Notes: generated from the letters alone by a model not told the origin. DNA of 25,080 bases from Synura sp. LO234KE (GCA_015143735.1 VKHC01000026.1:1984-27063); one strand, 5' to 3'; positions 11,733-24,074 are shown, counted from the first letter of the stretch. Made by a program: numbers and translations.

Positions 11733-13496
11733 ATGGATTCCAATATAGCTTCTTTTTCTGCAGTGGAGACAGCCCTTTCTTTCGTTGGAACCGCGATTTC
11801 TACGGGATCATTCTGGAGGGACAGTCAATATCACGAAAAAGAAGTTGAAACGGCGAAAGTCCTTAACGAAGATGAGAGATTGCAAGCGACTCGACACCAT
11901 TTTGATGAATGTAATTTATCTAAGGAGCAGCATAATGAGGAGCTGAAATTATCAACGCATCAGAATATCAGAGAGATTAATAGTGAACTAGAGCAACATT
12001 TTCATCAGCTCAACGCTGATTTGATAAATGCAACCAGGGAGGCAGAAAGAGATATGTACGATCAGAGAAATGCTGAATTGCAAACTTTGATACTTTGCGC
12101 CACGGTTATGTTTTCTGCTCAGGCAACCGTAATTATACAAGGGAATCTTCCAGTTGGAATAAATAAATTAATATATGTACTTATGGCGCTTTGTTCCGGA
12201 GTCTCATTCGCCTTACTCTTTTTCTGTATCGTGTTGTCTACTAAAATCGTATTGCGCTCTACTTTGTTCATGTACCGCCGAGCGAATTCACAAAGCAAAA
12301 AAGTATATGAACTGATTGAAAAGACGATTTCATCGATCGACAAATTGAGACGGTAAGGATATGGATAGATACGAAGTACGAAATGTACTCTCATTTAAAA
12401 AACGTAACCCCTTCAGCAACAATATATCAAGCAGTGAAAGAATCATTCAAAAAATGCACGATAAAATCACTGATTCCTTTCTATCTGAACAAAATATTGG
12501 CGAAGATATTGGGAACCCTATTACAAGACCCTTTCCGCGCTCGTCTAAATTTTTCCGAAATGAAAGCGCGAATCACCCATACGATGATATAGACAATAAA
12601 GCTGAGCAAGGCTTAGCTCGGAGAGGGAAACCCCGAGAGGAAAATCGCGCCGGCCAGTTGGTGGAAAGAAGCTTAATGTTGCGGCCTCATACTGCGGCGG
12701 GTAGTCGTAGTCTTCATGTAATTCCCACTTGTTGTAATCGTTATTGTTCGTAAGATTCCTCCTAATTATCCTTCCCTTCATCTCCATGCAGAGGAATCTC
12801 TACCAGTCATCCCTCGACAGCAGTGTTACAGCTAACGGAAGGGTTTCTCCCAAATCTGAGAGTGACGGAGAAGTGGAAGATGAAATGGAGGAAGTGTCTG
12901 TACCGCATGTCGATGAAGTCAGAAGGGGCTCATTGCCCGCTGATCAAACGGGGAGGGAGGGTGAAGCGGAGGAGGTGGGTCAGCACCCAGATCATGGTCC
13001 TGGTATGCACACAGACTTACCCACGGCTAGGCAACGCCTGAGCTCAATTGGTTCCTCTGGACCCCACCCCCCCCGTCCCCTCTCTCCCGGCCATCGCCTC
13101 CAGAGCGCGGTCTCCTTCGCCTCCTCCATCGCCAGAGGCTCCTTCGAAACCTTCTGGCTCCAGCACTGCGAGGACTACGCGAACATATCCTTCTTCCTCT
13201 TCTATTCGGGAACAGGCTTCATGCTTCTTTCCACCGCCATCTACATGTTCGCCTGGTTCTATTATTCTTACGACAGTCACATCGGAGCCATCGTAGCGGT
13301 CATATTGCTCGGCATAGCTCTTGTATTTGGGTTATACATCGCATTGGGAATGAAAGACGAACCGATGCGTTCAAGCAGAAGACTATATGGGCTGGCACAC
13401 AGACAACGTGGACTTAGTTACGGTGTTGACAAAGATCGTGGTGCTGCAAAGCGACTCTTGAGAAGGAAGGATAAGGTGGAGTCAAAGAAGGCCTAG
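11733..13496 (+). CDS. Four-TM membrane protein, Orai-like (paralogue of 7402-8749)
   Basis: Two exons: 11733-12352 and 12794-13496. The 441-bp intron has donor GTAAGG and acceptor CAGAG, in phase 2. Using the first AG at 12791 instead would break the frame. The product is 440 residues. The N-terminus is charged. The motif LEQHFHQL ... REAERDMYDQR lies at 86-112, followed by TM1 (about 117-136), TM2 (146-170), an acidic then Ser/Pro-rich linker (208-326), TM3 (337-362) and TM4 (369-391). The C-terminal tail is basic (RRLYGL ... RRKDKVESKK), unlike the paralogue, which stops at MKDEP. Residues 86-190 align with the paralogue without a gap; over residues 85-119, 28 of 35 positions are identical. 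Both proteins end TM4 with YIAL/FVAL-x-MKDEP. An Orai-type channel is the best structural analogy, but no acidic pore residue is visible in TM1. The acceptor choice is the least certain part of the model. Confidence 0.72.
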
Positions 13497-14715
13497 CTTG
13501 TGGGGATCAGATTTCATAGTTATTCTTGACCGCGAGTGATATGTTTAACTGTAGTGTGAGAGTAGGGCACTAGATTTGATTTGGTGGTAGAACGCTGCCA
13601 AAATATTTTGTTAAAGAGGATTGCTGACAGCTATCATATGACTGTTGGCGGTTGGTGACACTTAACGCTAAAGAGTTATCGAACGATGTTAGCGTTTATT
13701 CCTCCTCTACTTCGCTAGAATTTTGATAACCTTACTGCACCATCCAAACTACGAGTGTGTGTATGACATACGAGGAGGAGGGTTATTTGTTGTTTTTAGA
13801 GTAAGAAATCCACCTCTGGACGTATCATGTTTTCTATCTCGAAATATTGCATTCGCTTACAAACCGTGGGCTCGAATCCAGTTAGGGCAGCAAATCGTAC
13901 AATAAGATTGCAATTTGGAGAATCATACTATAAGAAATAGAGGTGGCACTGGTGTACTCACCCTCCTATAAGGCTGGCATACTCCATGTCACCAATAAAC
14001 AAGAATGGGCGACGGCAGGAACTATAAATGGTGGTACTGGGCCTGAGAAAACCTGTCTGTGTTCATGACTACTTATATGTGGGTCTAAGTAGAGCAAATA
14101 CTCGTTACTTATTGGTTCGAAACTTGGTACTGTCGAGGATGGGGATATACTACAGTTACAACTAAAGTAATCGACCCAGAATAATAATAACCAACGAAAA
14201 TTTCTATCGATGATGGCGAAGACGACGTTGATGTCAAGTTGATCTGATAGCGTACGATTAGGTCATAATTTAAAATTTTATCTCCTCTATGCCATACGCA
14301 TCAACATTTAGTCAATCTTGCGTATTCGATTCCATATGCTAGCGATTCGTTATGCAATAGGAATTATTTTATTTCAAAGTTTTCATTAACATTAGAAGAG
14401 AATGTCAGCAAACTTTGGCGATGTCAAAATCTTTATCATCATATCAGACCAAACAAATTCAATATCCATAACTTGAACTTTAAATCTACCAAGTAATTCA
14501 GTTAAATATATGATTCCTTTTATCTAGAGCACGCTAAGCGCTATTCAGCTGGTCCAGCCAAAAGAAGTTTTTACGTTTTTACAAGTAGTGTAAACACACT
14601 GTAGTCCTTTCGTAAAGAGTGTGTTCAAATAATGTTTGAAGCCATATAAGTAGCAGCCATACAATTTTGTTCGAGATTTTTGCAGTAAAACCTCGCAATA
14701 AAACCCGGAAATAGT
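13497..14715. other. Intergenic, no supported gene
   Basis: About 1.2 kb between two plus-strand genes, A/T-rich. It holds the 3' end of the four-TM gene and the promoter of the BFR1-like gene. The segment 13950-14110 (ctccatgtcacc ... aagaatggg, ggtggtactgggcctga) loosely resembles 17170-17350 and may be another decayed copy of the dispersed repeat. A 60-codon frame at 13723-13905 has no recognisable feature. Confidence 0.4.
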
Positions 14716-16470
14716 ATGGAATCTCCTTCAATTCCAGCGAAAGTTGTGCCTCCTAAAAAGCCAGATAAGCAAGCACTTGAGCAACAGATTGAATCCATAC
14801 AAAACGAGATAAACCAAATGCAAGAAAAAATTCACGCCATCAAAGAGAAAATAGACAAATTATCTACCGATACTTCTGGCTCTAAAGTATAAAATAACGC
14901 ACACGCCCTTAATACCTTAATCTTTCTTTGTAGGGAGAGGTGGACGCTGCAAAATCAGTGATTCAGAAACTTTTCGAGGAGAAAAAGCGTTTAACGGCGG
15001 AGAAAACCCAAGCCATGGCATCAAGAGATGCAACTAGGGAATCGCTGACAACTCACATAAATACTGAAAAATCGTTGAAGCTAGAGTGCAAGTTCAATAG
15101 TATTGAGGCGATCGAGACTCACATTCGCGCCTTGGAAACCAAACAAGCGACGACTTCGATGTCCTTGCAGGAGGAGAAAAAGATCATCAAGGAAATTAAG
15201 ACCCTCCAACAGAGTAAGAAAACTGTGCAAACCTTGTCTGACTTGAAGGCTATCATTGAAAAGGAGAAAGAAGCTAAAGCTGAATATGAGAAGGTGTTCA
15301 ACGAAAAATTCGAGGCGATGAAGCTTATTTCAGATCAAATTACTGCTCAAAGATCCATTTTAGACTCTTTAACGAAGGGATCGAATGAGCAGCGTGAAAA
15401 GATCCCCGCCCTAAGACAAGAGGAGAAGGAAATCTTGAACCAAAAGGCTGAGAAATCGAATGAAATTAAGCAATTAAGGTTAGATTTCAAAAAGAGTGAA
15501 GATGCTTACTACGAGTATTTGCGTCTGGAGAATGAGAGGGCGAAGGAGGCCAAGCAGAAGGAGTATGAGCGGAAAAAGCAAGAGGAAGAGGAGAGACGAA
15601 AAGCTTTGTAAGTACTGTTGCTTAGTCAGTCCTGGCGCCTAATTCGCGTCATCACTTTACATGATGTCTAGGGAAGCAGAGGAGCTTGCGCGTACTCCCT
15701 ATGAAGAGGAGATGTTCATATGCGATTACCTCGTGTCCTATTTACAGAAGACGTTCCTGTCAAATCCCAACACACCACATTCTGACAAACCTGCGGCTTC
15801 ATCTGTGGCTACAGCGGTTGATGACGATAGCGGTTTAAAAGTTCACAGTCGGGAACTTGATAACTTCTTTATTTGCGACACGAAGAAGCGTGGTAAGAAG
15901 AAAGGTGGTAATAATAGCAAGAAGGAGACCGTGGTGCACAGCGTAGATGCTCTGGAGTATTTCTCCTCCATCGGCGTGGTTCCTCCCACCACGGTCAGCT
16001 CAGTACCCAATACGATTACTCTTCTTCAGGAGAAGAAGCGCGTGTATGAGACTACCGAGCGCGGTGTGATCTTATCGATCGCCGACAAGCGGAGGGGACG
16101 CAAGCTTCCTGGGCCAGCTCCTGTCTCGGGAAATACAGTTGCTGCTACAAATAACATTGGTGGGACTGATTCTCGATCCAACAAAAAGTCTGGAACATCT
16201 AAGAGCAACAACTCGGCTAATGGACCCTCAAGTAAAGTAGCCGGAAGGGAAACCGTTTTCAATTTCGAAAACGATTTCCCGAGCTTGGGCGGAAGTGCTT
16301 CGACCTCTGCGCCGAGTGTGCCGGTGGAGACCGCTGCTGTTGCTGAGATGGGAGGTGCAGAAACTGGACTCGGCCATGGTGTTGTTGAATCGAAGGACGA
16401 TCCCGACGTGGTAGAGGAGGTGGTGGAGGAGCCCGGAGCTGCCGATGAGGATATTGTCGTGGAGGCTTGA
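14716..16470 (+). CDS. BFR1-like coiled-coil protein (polysome/ER mRNA-associated)
   Basis: Three exons: 14716-14886, 14934-15607 and 15672-16470. The introns of 47 and 64 bp are GT-AG, in phases 0 and 2. The product is 547 residues. KKPDKQALEQQI near residue 15 opens an almost continuous charged coiled coil to about 300. The signature block NSIEAIETHIRALE ... SLQEEKKIIKEIKTLQQSKK (about 121-160) is characteristic of the yeast Bfr1 / nuclear segregation family. EEEMFICDYLVSYL (about 290) closes the helical part. A Lys/Gly-rich stretch (KKRGKKKGGNNSKK), a Ser/Asn-rich linker, the motif ENDFPSLGG (about 480) and an acidic tail follow. Yeast Bfr1 binds mRNA and polysomes at the ER; a similar role is inferred here. 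Yeast Bfr1 is about 470 residues, so the C-terminal extension is extra. The start ATG is the first in an A/T-rich leader. Confidence 0.85.
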
Positions 16471-17170
16471 GTCGGTTCGTCGTTTGGTCGGAGTGATGAT
16501 AAAAGGTTTCTCTTACAAGAGACGGCGGAGATTAGCTGACCTATACACCCTGACATCACATCATGTAGCGTGATAACACGAATACTGGCGATTACGCTAA
16601 AATGTCATCCCAAAGTAGTAATATTGTTCACATTTGATACCGCACTTTTATTGGTGACACCCTTGAATTGCTTCTATACTTCTTGTTCCATAGGAGCACT
16701 TTTAGATTTCGAAATTCATATAATGGTAATATTGTCTTCTAATAACTACGGGGAATCAAGCTGATGCAAGAAGAATTGCGAATTTTGAAGTTCATCGATG
16801 TAGCAGTTTACTATCCGAACTAGGGCGCAATAGAAAGAAATAAGTATTAATAGTTAGGTTTTCCTCCTCCTACGCCACGAGCGAACAGAATCATGATCGA
16901 GTCATGTTAGCGCTGATGCCATGGTGAGGAAGTCAGGTCCTCCCCGTTGCCGGCGGGGGTACTACAATCCTCCTGGCGCCCTTGGCGAAAATCTGAATAA
17001 GGTTGCTAGCTAGGTTAAAGTGAAAAAAGAATAGTCAAGAAAGAAAGAAAGACATTCCGAAAAAGGTTCTTTCTTTCCCGAAAATCGTATATCTAGGAGA
17101 TTGAATTAGTAAGAAATGTAGAAAGTCATCTAGATGAGAAGAAATTTTGCGCACTGCCCATATTGCTAGT

Positions 17171-17217
17171 CACTCTCCATGCACAAATGGCAAGTCCCGT
17201 GAGGACCAAGCGGAGAG
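17171..17217 (+). repeat. Dispersed repeat copy
   Basis: The stretch cactctccatgcacaaatgg followed by caagtcccgtgaggaccaag resembles 9942-9986 (ctctatgtacccaagaatgg then ctagtcccgtgaccgag). The same orientation and order of blocks are kept. Ends are undefined. Confidence 0.4.
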
Positions 17218-17394
17218 CTCCGAGTAAATGCAGTTGGCGACTATGTCCCCAGCTCCTGCGCCAAGAAAGGGGTGAATAGGATAGATCCAGCACCACCACA
17301 ACTGGTGGGCCTAGATAAGATCATGACTTTCTAACTAAATGAAGTGGGAGATATGTCATCCCCAGTCCGAGCGAGGTAAGAAGGCAGCTCCGAA

Positions 17395-17439
17395 TGTACT
17401 CACTCGGTTCCTCCCTGTACTCGGTAACGGTACTTGCCC
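17395..17439 (-). repeat. Dispersed repeat copy (inverted)
   Basis: The reverse complement of 17412-17439 (gggcaagtaccgttaccgag and onward) matches 9959-9986 at 23 of 28 positions. It lies inverted relative to the copy at 17171-17217, about 200 bp away. Confidence 0.45.
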
Positions 17440-17829
17440 CTAGGTACGTAGTGGGTGATCATTAACTCGTGAATACCTGAAAGCATTACACTGCAGTCCT
17501 GCATAATAATAAATCATATATTTTGGGGTCGTAAGAAGGCATATGGAGTTGGAAACGAAATAAAATAGCAATACTGAGAGCGCCAAAAATGCAATGAAGT
17601 CAAAAATGAATATTGATGAAATGTAGTGAAGATTAGTTCCCAATAGACTCAAAGAACTGAAATCACAATTACTTTTGATCCCGAAGTACATACGTGAGCT
17701 AAAGGCAAAGTTGAACAGGATATTACCTTTATCCAACAATAAGCAAAAAAAGAGTTTCAGAGCCTTGAGATTTCTATCACAATTCACCCGGGGTCAGGTG
17801 ATATAGTTGGGCACTGATTTTGAACCCCA

Positions 17830-17872
17830 AGTGCATTCACTCGGGTCTCTCCCCTGGGTCACGAGACTTTTC
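17830..17872 (-). repeat. Dispersed repeat copy (inverted, diverged)
   Basis: The stretch gtgcattcactcgggtctct then cccctgggtcacgagactttt follows the same block order as 17395-17439 (tgtactcactcggttcctcc then ctgtactcggtaacggtact). The match is weaker. Together the two copies flank an A/T-rich 400-bp segment. Confidence 0.35.
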
Positions 17873-20800
17873 AGTTGGTTCGTGGAGAGAAGGTGGTTTT
17901 GGTAAATGATGCAGGGTGGCATTCATCGTCGCTGCTCTTTACTTCAGACCTTAAATTGACTATTCTAACTCTGAGATTTTCGGGCACAAACTTTAGGAGA
18001 AAATTAGAGAGTTGGTTGAGCACCTGGCTTCTCCTGAATGAGACTGCATTAATGAGAACATGGTATGGGTACTATTCGAGGACATACAACGCAAATAACG
18101 AGTGAAAAACTTCCCCAGAGAAGTTGAAAAACTTACGATGTGATAGTTGATGATGTATTCTCTCGCGAGAATTAGAAATGCAATATTAGGCGGTCCTTCC
18201 GATCACACCAAGCTACGCTGGAGGAGACCAACAAGGGCACCTTTTTTACAAAAGTTCGCTACTGGTGTCTGTACGATTGGATTCAGGAGTAGGCCACTAA
18301 GCAATTGACTTTGTCCCACACTTGCTTGGCAACCATTATCCGAGGTACTGAGCATATAAGCTCTTCTCAAACGTAAAGTATCCCAGCCCACCTTGAGTCA
18401 TATGTTGACCCGCGAGTCTCTGCACAAATTGATTTGCTCTGATGAAGCGATAGTTGAGGCCACCGTGTTTATGATAGATGAGCAGTATGGCATTTTAATT
18501 TGCAGATAAGGAAAGCCCTTTGATATCAGGCTCTCAAGGAACAGGCAACATAGCAAGCCTCCCTGGACGTAAAGAAATTTCCGTGTGGAAGTCTCGCTGA
18601 TTTTCAAATTGTTCGCGCTTGACCATTATAGGAAGTAGATTGGGAATCGCAATGTTGATAAAATTTGCTCCTCTCGCTCTCACTCCTTTACGAAGAAGGT
18701 TCGTCAGAGTTGGATTAGCTTGGTTTCAGAGTGTGGTATGTAGCGAAAGGCTACTTTTTTTCAGATCCGTGGAGGTTTGGTCGTCCATATATACAAAATA
18801 TGAATCTGTTCCAGACGCTGAATTCCAGCTATTATGTTCACGGTGGGAACACTGGCACATCGTACAGCAGCAATTTATTTTCAAAGTTTTTCAAGACTAT
18901 CCTTTTGGTCCACGGAACTTGCACCCACAGTCCAATTATTCTCAAGAGCAAAGACTGGGATACAACTTGCAGACACTGAGATATAATATATCTCAACACG
19001 ACTGTCGATGTGCTCATATAGTAGGCATATGACTTGCTCTCAGGGTATTCAGAAACTTTATAGAGAAGGCTTCTCACGGGCTCAGGCTCTCTCTAATTTA
19101 TTCGACATAGACCACTCTCAAAAGTACGCTACCCATCTGGAAATCTGGAAAAGAATTTATACGTTCAACGAAAGAACTAGCTCTATCACTATATTTACTT
19201 GACTTGATATTCGAGCTTACTGCAGTCTCTGAACAGACTCTGCTTTTGAACTGTCTCAAATATTGGTTATAGAGTCCTTCGTAGTGGAGTCAAAATCTAT
19301 AGCACACAGTGTTCCAGAATATAGCGCCTACATAATGCACTACGGGTTTTTTGTGTATCTGCTATCTATCTTAACTGTACCCCCCACTGTTCCTACGCTA
19401 TCGGCTACTGGAACTCCTCACTCGATATTTAGCCGAGGGTCTTCCATTTCCTTCTATTGTTATTAACACATCTCCCGCGATGGGCGCAACGTTACCAGAT
19501 GTGAATGACGTGTAGAAATAATTTGCAGCGTGTACGCAACACATGCTGCAAGTTGAGGCTAACGCAGAGCCGTTCAAATCAGCAAATTACGTGAGCCGTT
19601 CCAATACGTTCTGCTGATGGCAGATCAGGGAGGAAAACGTCATGGGGGAGAGATAATATGTACACCCACTCTTACCTTTATCAACGACGCACTCAATCGT
19701 TTAACGGGTAGCGGAACGTTAAGCGACAAACTTTGGCGATCGGCAATATTCTGATAAGGCATAATCAGTTTAGATTTTGTAAATTAATATGTGGACTTTA
19801 CCCTGAAATATTTCTGAAGATTTATTGAGAATCTCATCGAGTTTATCTACATCAGAAAATTTGATGCTGAAGCTGGTGTTTCAAAATTTGGAGTTTTGAA
19901 AATGCTAGTTGAGCTCTAAATACGTAAACGGGGTAACATAATAATATTTATATCAGAAATAGTTTCGGTGCAAGTACTATTTTCCAATATTTTATAATTT
20001 TACCCGCTTTTCTCAAAATACGAGTTGACATTTTCTACGAGTTTTGCTACTGATTCGCGCAAAAGCGCGCCTAAGAAGAATTACGCAACTTATTTGATCT
20101 GCTTACTCTTCCTTATTTGATAGTTTTGTTCATTGGAAACTTCATCTTTTATGGCATCAGTGTTTTTTAGAAGTTTACAAAGTTGTAAGTATAAGTAAGA
20201 CCTTACCGCGCACTTTCTCAGAGCCGAGTCGAAAAAGTAGCTGTGGCATAACAGACGGATGGACGGAAATACTTTTAGAAGTATCTGAAGGGCATCAAAC
20301 CGCTGGAGTTACTCCGCACTGAGATCTAATTTTCTAGTTTTGAAGACATGTGACATTCCGATTGCATCAAATATATTTCAGGTTGAATTCTCATCAGTTT
20401 CGACCCAGAGTTTCAATATTCTGTCACCAAAGACATGGAAAACTGCAGCACTTAAAAATTTAGACAGCTGAGAACCGGAAAAAATCTTAGCTAGTTGCAC
20501 GCAAATAAATGGTAGAATCCGCAAAACTTCAACCAGGTAGAGCAAGAAATTCCACCGTACTATTTTCTAGTGCCTAAATTAATGTTTCATGCTAGAATTA
20601 CCGTGATGCCAGCTTTACCGGAGAGGTGAGAAAGAGTTCATCGTCCAGGATAGCACACATACTTCAACCAAAATCTTCGGCAACTCCATTTTTGGGTTTC
20701 GGTTTCACTCTTTGGTAAGCCAGAACGAGTTTGGAGATCTTTGCCTACTGCTTGCACTGCTCCGTCTTGAATAAAAGACCTATCCAATTTAATATTTAGT

Positions 20801-22500
20801 CTTCTTCTAGGACTTACCCCAATAAATTGCCGATCAGTCGTACCTTCAGCGAGTTTGAGTGCTATTAATTCATGCGCCCGCAAAGCATATAGCATTCCTA
20901 CTGCTTGAATTCAGAATCGGAAAGGGTCTAAGAGTAATGACTGTGAAGATATGCCGATCGCTCTACAAGCGGTAGAAACAACGTTTAATTTTTAATGGTT
21001 GTGTTTAGCACAATTGAATAGTTTTATACCTCTGCTCATATATAGTCAGTGTGTTAAGGGAAGCTCACATTCATTTCAAATAGAGCGAGCCAAATTAAAC
21101 ACTGCGCTGTTACACTAGTGTTTTCTTGCAGAACTAGCGCTCATGAAGCCCTTAGTGTGAAGCGCTCACTTCAGAAACTAGAAAGCCCATCTCTGATCTC
21201 TTGCCGCCACGCTCTGCCGTCGCTGATGAAGCAGAGCGTTCTTGATAAAGACACCTTTTCTCTTAAGTTCTCAGGGGTTCGGTCTCTTCGAACGGTATAT
21301 ATGACGCCTGCAGGACAACACGACAAAATTATTTCCGCACACGGAAGCAGGTTAAACAGCTTTTATTTAATTGTGGCCACTTCCGACACAAACAGGACCT
21401 CTGCAGTCCTTAGGTCATAGGGAAGTGCGTCATTTATCGTCGGCACCACCATACGACCTGGTGCTGATTTTCTCCCTCTTAATTCCTTCTGTGCGTTTAC
21501 GGAACTCTGCAACGAGTGGGCGGACCGGCGCCTCTGGAGCTCCAGCCTGATAATCTACCCACCCTCGGCTCAAATACTTGCGTCATCGGTGCTAGCCTCG
21601 GTGGAGTTAATTAAAAAAGGAAGCGGGGTGAAGTCCGCCTGGTTTACCAATACTCTGCAAACGTTCTGCCACCACCACATTAAAAACCTTGTCTGAAAGA
21701 TATAGATTGCATTATATATATCGTAAGTAGGCCAGGCGTTGTCCAAGAAAATCGTAGTTCCTGTTGGGATACTGCTGTAATGCAATCAAGATCACCACCC
21801 GTGCTTCTATCCTCACCAATGAGCTTGGGTGTAGATTGAGACTTAGATTGTTCCTGCTCATGAGATCCAAAGATTAATCGTTGCTGTGTTGTTTGAATCA
21901 GACGGGTGCTGTGTTGATCGAAAGTTGAAGGTTTGAGGAGGATTAAGACCTTAAGTGCATTTGCTAGCCTGAAAACCCTAAAGATGTAGAAGTTGACAAC
22001 TGGCCAATCAGGATTAATAGAGGTACAATGAATAAGTCCTGTTTGCCTTTGAAATTATTTTCCTACCTTTGTTTTTCAGTCCCACTGCTATGCACCAGAT
22101 GAACCTGGCATAAATAAATATTCTTAGAAATATCTGGCTGCAGAATGGATTGCTGCAGCTTAAAAATGTTGTAACGATGTCATTTAGTCAAGTCTGTGTC
22201 GACGGCGATTCGTACAGGCGGACCCCGTCCTCCTCGCCAGCGATTCCCAGTACCAGCCGTGGTTGTAAGAGTAAACCTAATCTGTGGTGCTCTAATCTAG
22301 TGTAGCTCTATGAGTGAAGACGCATAATCTACAACATTTGATAATTTGTGGACATTACAGGGCTCAAATATCAACAGAAGTTTTTTCATGAGAATCATGA
22401 GCGACTAAATATTTAGCAACATCAAATGAGTGAATATTGACGGTTATCGAGTGAAGTGGAAACCCACATGATGTTCAATTATAATGCAAGGAAAATTTAT

Positions 22501-24014
22501 ATTACCTATGTTAATCTGATTTTACCGTGGTAGAAGCGATCGTTAGTATGATGTTAAAGTACTTTATTTATAAAGGTCGGTTTTCTCTTCCCATCCGTGT
22601 ACCGGAATCCGTACTATAGTGCGCGCACTTAAGGAACACTAAAGTAAACACGAAAAGTATACCGTTAAAGTACCGTGCTATTGGAAAACTGTGCTTTTGC
22701 ACTATAACAAGCTGCAGTTTTTGTAGAAAACACTTCAGGAAAACTTTAGTTACCGCTAAAGTGTTAAATAGTTTTGGAGAAAAACTTACCGTAGATTTAC
22801 GAAAAGTTATTTTTCGCAAGTACTTTTCTTTATCTAAGAGTTTATGTAATCAAAACAGAGAATCATAGAGGAATAAACTAGTTTTTTTCGAGTAATTTTC
22901 GAGGCTTGCCGAGCAAAATACGAGAAAAACACGAGTTCATTCCGAGACGATTTGAGGTTTTTCTGCATAAACGAAGTTTGTGTAAACGCCTAAATCATCA
23001 GATTTTGATTTTGAGCAATATTCAAATTTTTCGGCGGTTTATTTTTTTTCTTACCAACATAAACCGACATTAACCGGTCCGTTTGACCCGGTTTATCTAA
23101 CGTGGTTACACAAACTGCTAATAATTATATATATCGAAATATTCGCAATTATTACTGCAATTATTAAAAAAATGTGGACCACCAGTGTATGGCTAAACGT
23201 TTGCATTCATAATATGTTTCCATTTATAATGTGGAAAAATATCGTATCAGTCGGCGAACGAGAAAATAATTCAAGGATAAACAATTGGGTAATAATATCA
23301 GATGTTCAAATACAGCTTCTTATTCCCTTTTGTTTCTATCTTATTTGATCGTGAGCCGTATTTAGAAGCTTCGAATCTATCAGGAGGTTGAGTCATGTAA
23401 GTTTTCTTAAAATACGTTTTTATGTTTAAGCCAAGAAGAAATTAAGTCAGGCGACCTCTGGTGGATGCTAAAATAATTGTCTGATGGACTTCAGATAGCG
23501 CAGAACCTTGATTGATAATGCTTGTTTGCTAATATGTCTCTCTTGACTGGTAAGGCAGAAATGTTCTTGACTGTCTTTCGACGCTAAGATATGCCATGGA
23601 AATGAATACTTACGCGCAATTTAGCGCCTTTCTCGTTAAAAAAATTCTCATGCAATATACATCTATTTTAACGTAATTTTCTTATTTTTTATATATTTTT
23701 ATATATGTTTAACTATAGATTAGTTTAACTTAATAGCCTTGCAGGTTTCAAATCTCCATCGAAGATTTGCAAGTATGAAACTGTATATTCATAAGCAAAA
23801 TACAAATATTCTCACTTACTAGTCTTTAGAGGGACTCGGATATTGTAGCGGGCGAGGACCGGAGCTGGTAGGGTGGCGGTAGATTCTTTTATGATCTGTA
23901 CTGCATTATACGTTTGGGTCTTGTGTAATCTGCGTCTACTACACGGTAACACACTTATGATGTATCCGTGAAAGTGTCCACTAAAGCGCGGTGATATTAG
24001 ATACTATAGGGATA
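22501..24014. other. A/T-rich noncoding region with scattered ctaaagta motifs
   Basis: No supported gene. Between 22550 and 22840 short words such as ctaaagta, ttaaagta and their complements (tactttag, aactttag) recur on both strands, like those in the 20-bp array at 24015. An inverted repeat ataaaccg ... cggtttat lies at about 23060-23098, with accggt in its loop. Otherwise A/T-rich with homopolymer runs. Confidence 0.4.
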
Positions 24015-24074
24015 CTAAAGTAAAACTTCAAAGTTTAAAGTAAAACTTTAATATTTAAAGTAATACTTTGAGCT
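24015..24074. repeat. 20-bp-period A/T repeat, three units
   Basis: Three head-to-tail units begin at about 24015, 24035 and 24055, each with t-taaagtaa(a/t)actt. Each unit is itself nearly palindromic (aaagt ... acttt). A partial, diverged copy in opposite sense (gaagtattacta) follows. Confidence 0.7.

Larger units (their letters stand above)
16471..22500. other. Gene-poor region, no supported gene
   Basis: About 6 kb without a frame that I can support. The longest frames are 18619-19032 plus (137 codons), 17440-17787 minus (115 codons, hydrophobic), 21118-21420 plus (100 codons) and 20638-20895 minus (85 codons). None has a recognised motif or clear splice-linked neighbours. The 16860-16990 segment is locally G/C-rich (ccgttgccggcgggggtac). 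Dispersed repeat copies lie at about 17171-17217 and, inverted, 17395-17439 and 17830-17872. No tRNA or rRNA was seen. It may contain a decayed transposon or a noncoding transcript. Confidence 0.45.

Noticed and set aside
12786-12791. Acceptor at the first cag (exon start 12792) for the plus-strand four-TM gene
   Set aside because: It would shift the frame away from TM3 and TM4. The AG two bases later keeps the frame and completes the split codon.
13855-13895. Possible tRNA T-arm (ggctcgaatcc)
   Set aside because: The flanking bases do not form a five-base-pair T stem and no acceptor, D or anticodon arms were found at the right distance.
17440-17787. 115-codon hydrophobic minus-strand frame
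   Set aside because: It opens with GTG rather than ATG. The region is A/T-rich, which favours Phe/Leu/Ile/Tyr codons by chance, and no membrane family was recognised.
18619-19032. 137-codon plus-strand frame
   Set aside because: An overlapping plus-strand frame (18731-18979) and an opposite-strand frame (18838-19077) are also open here, and none shows a motif or splice-linked partner.
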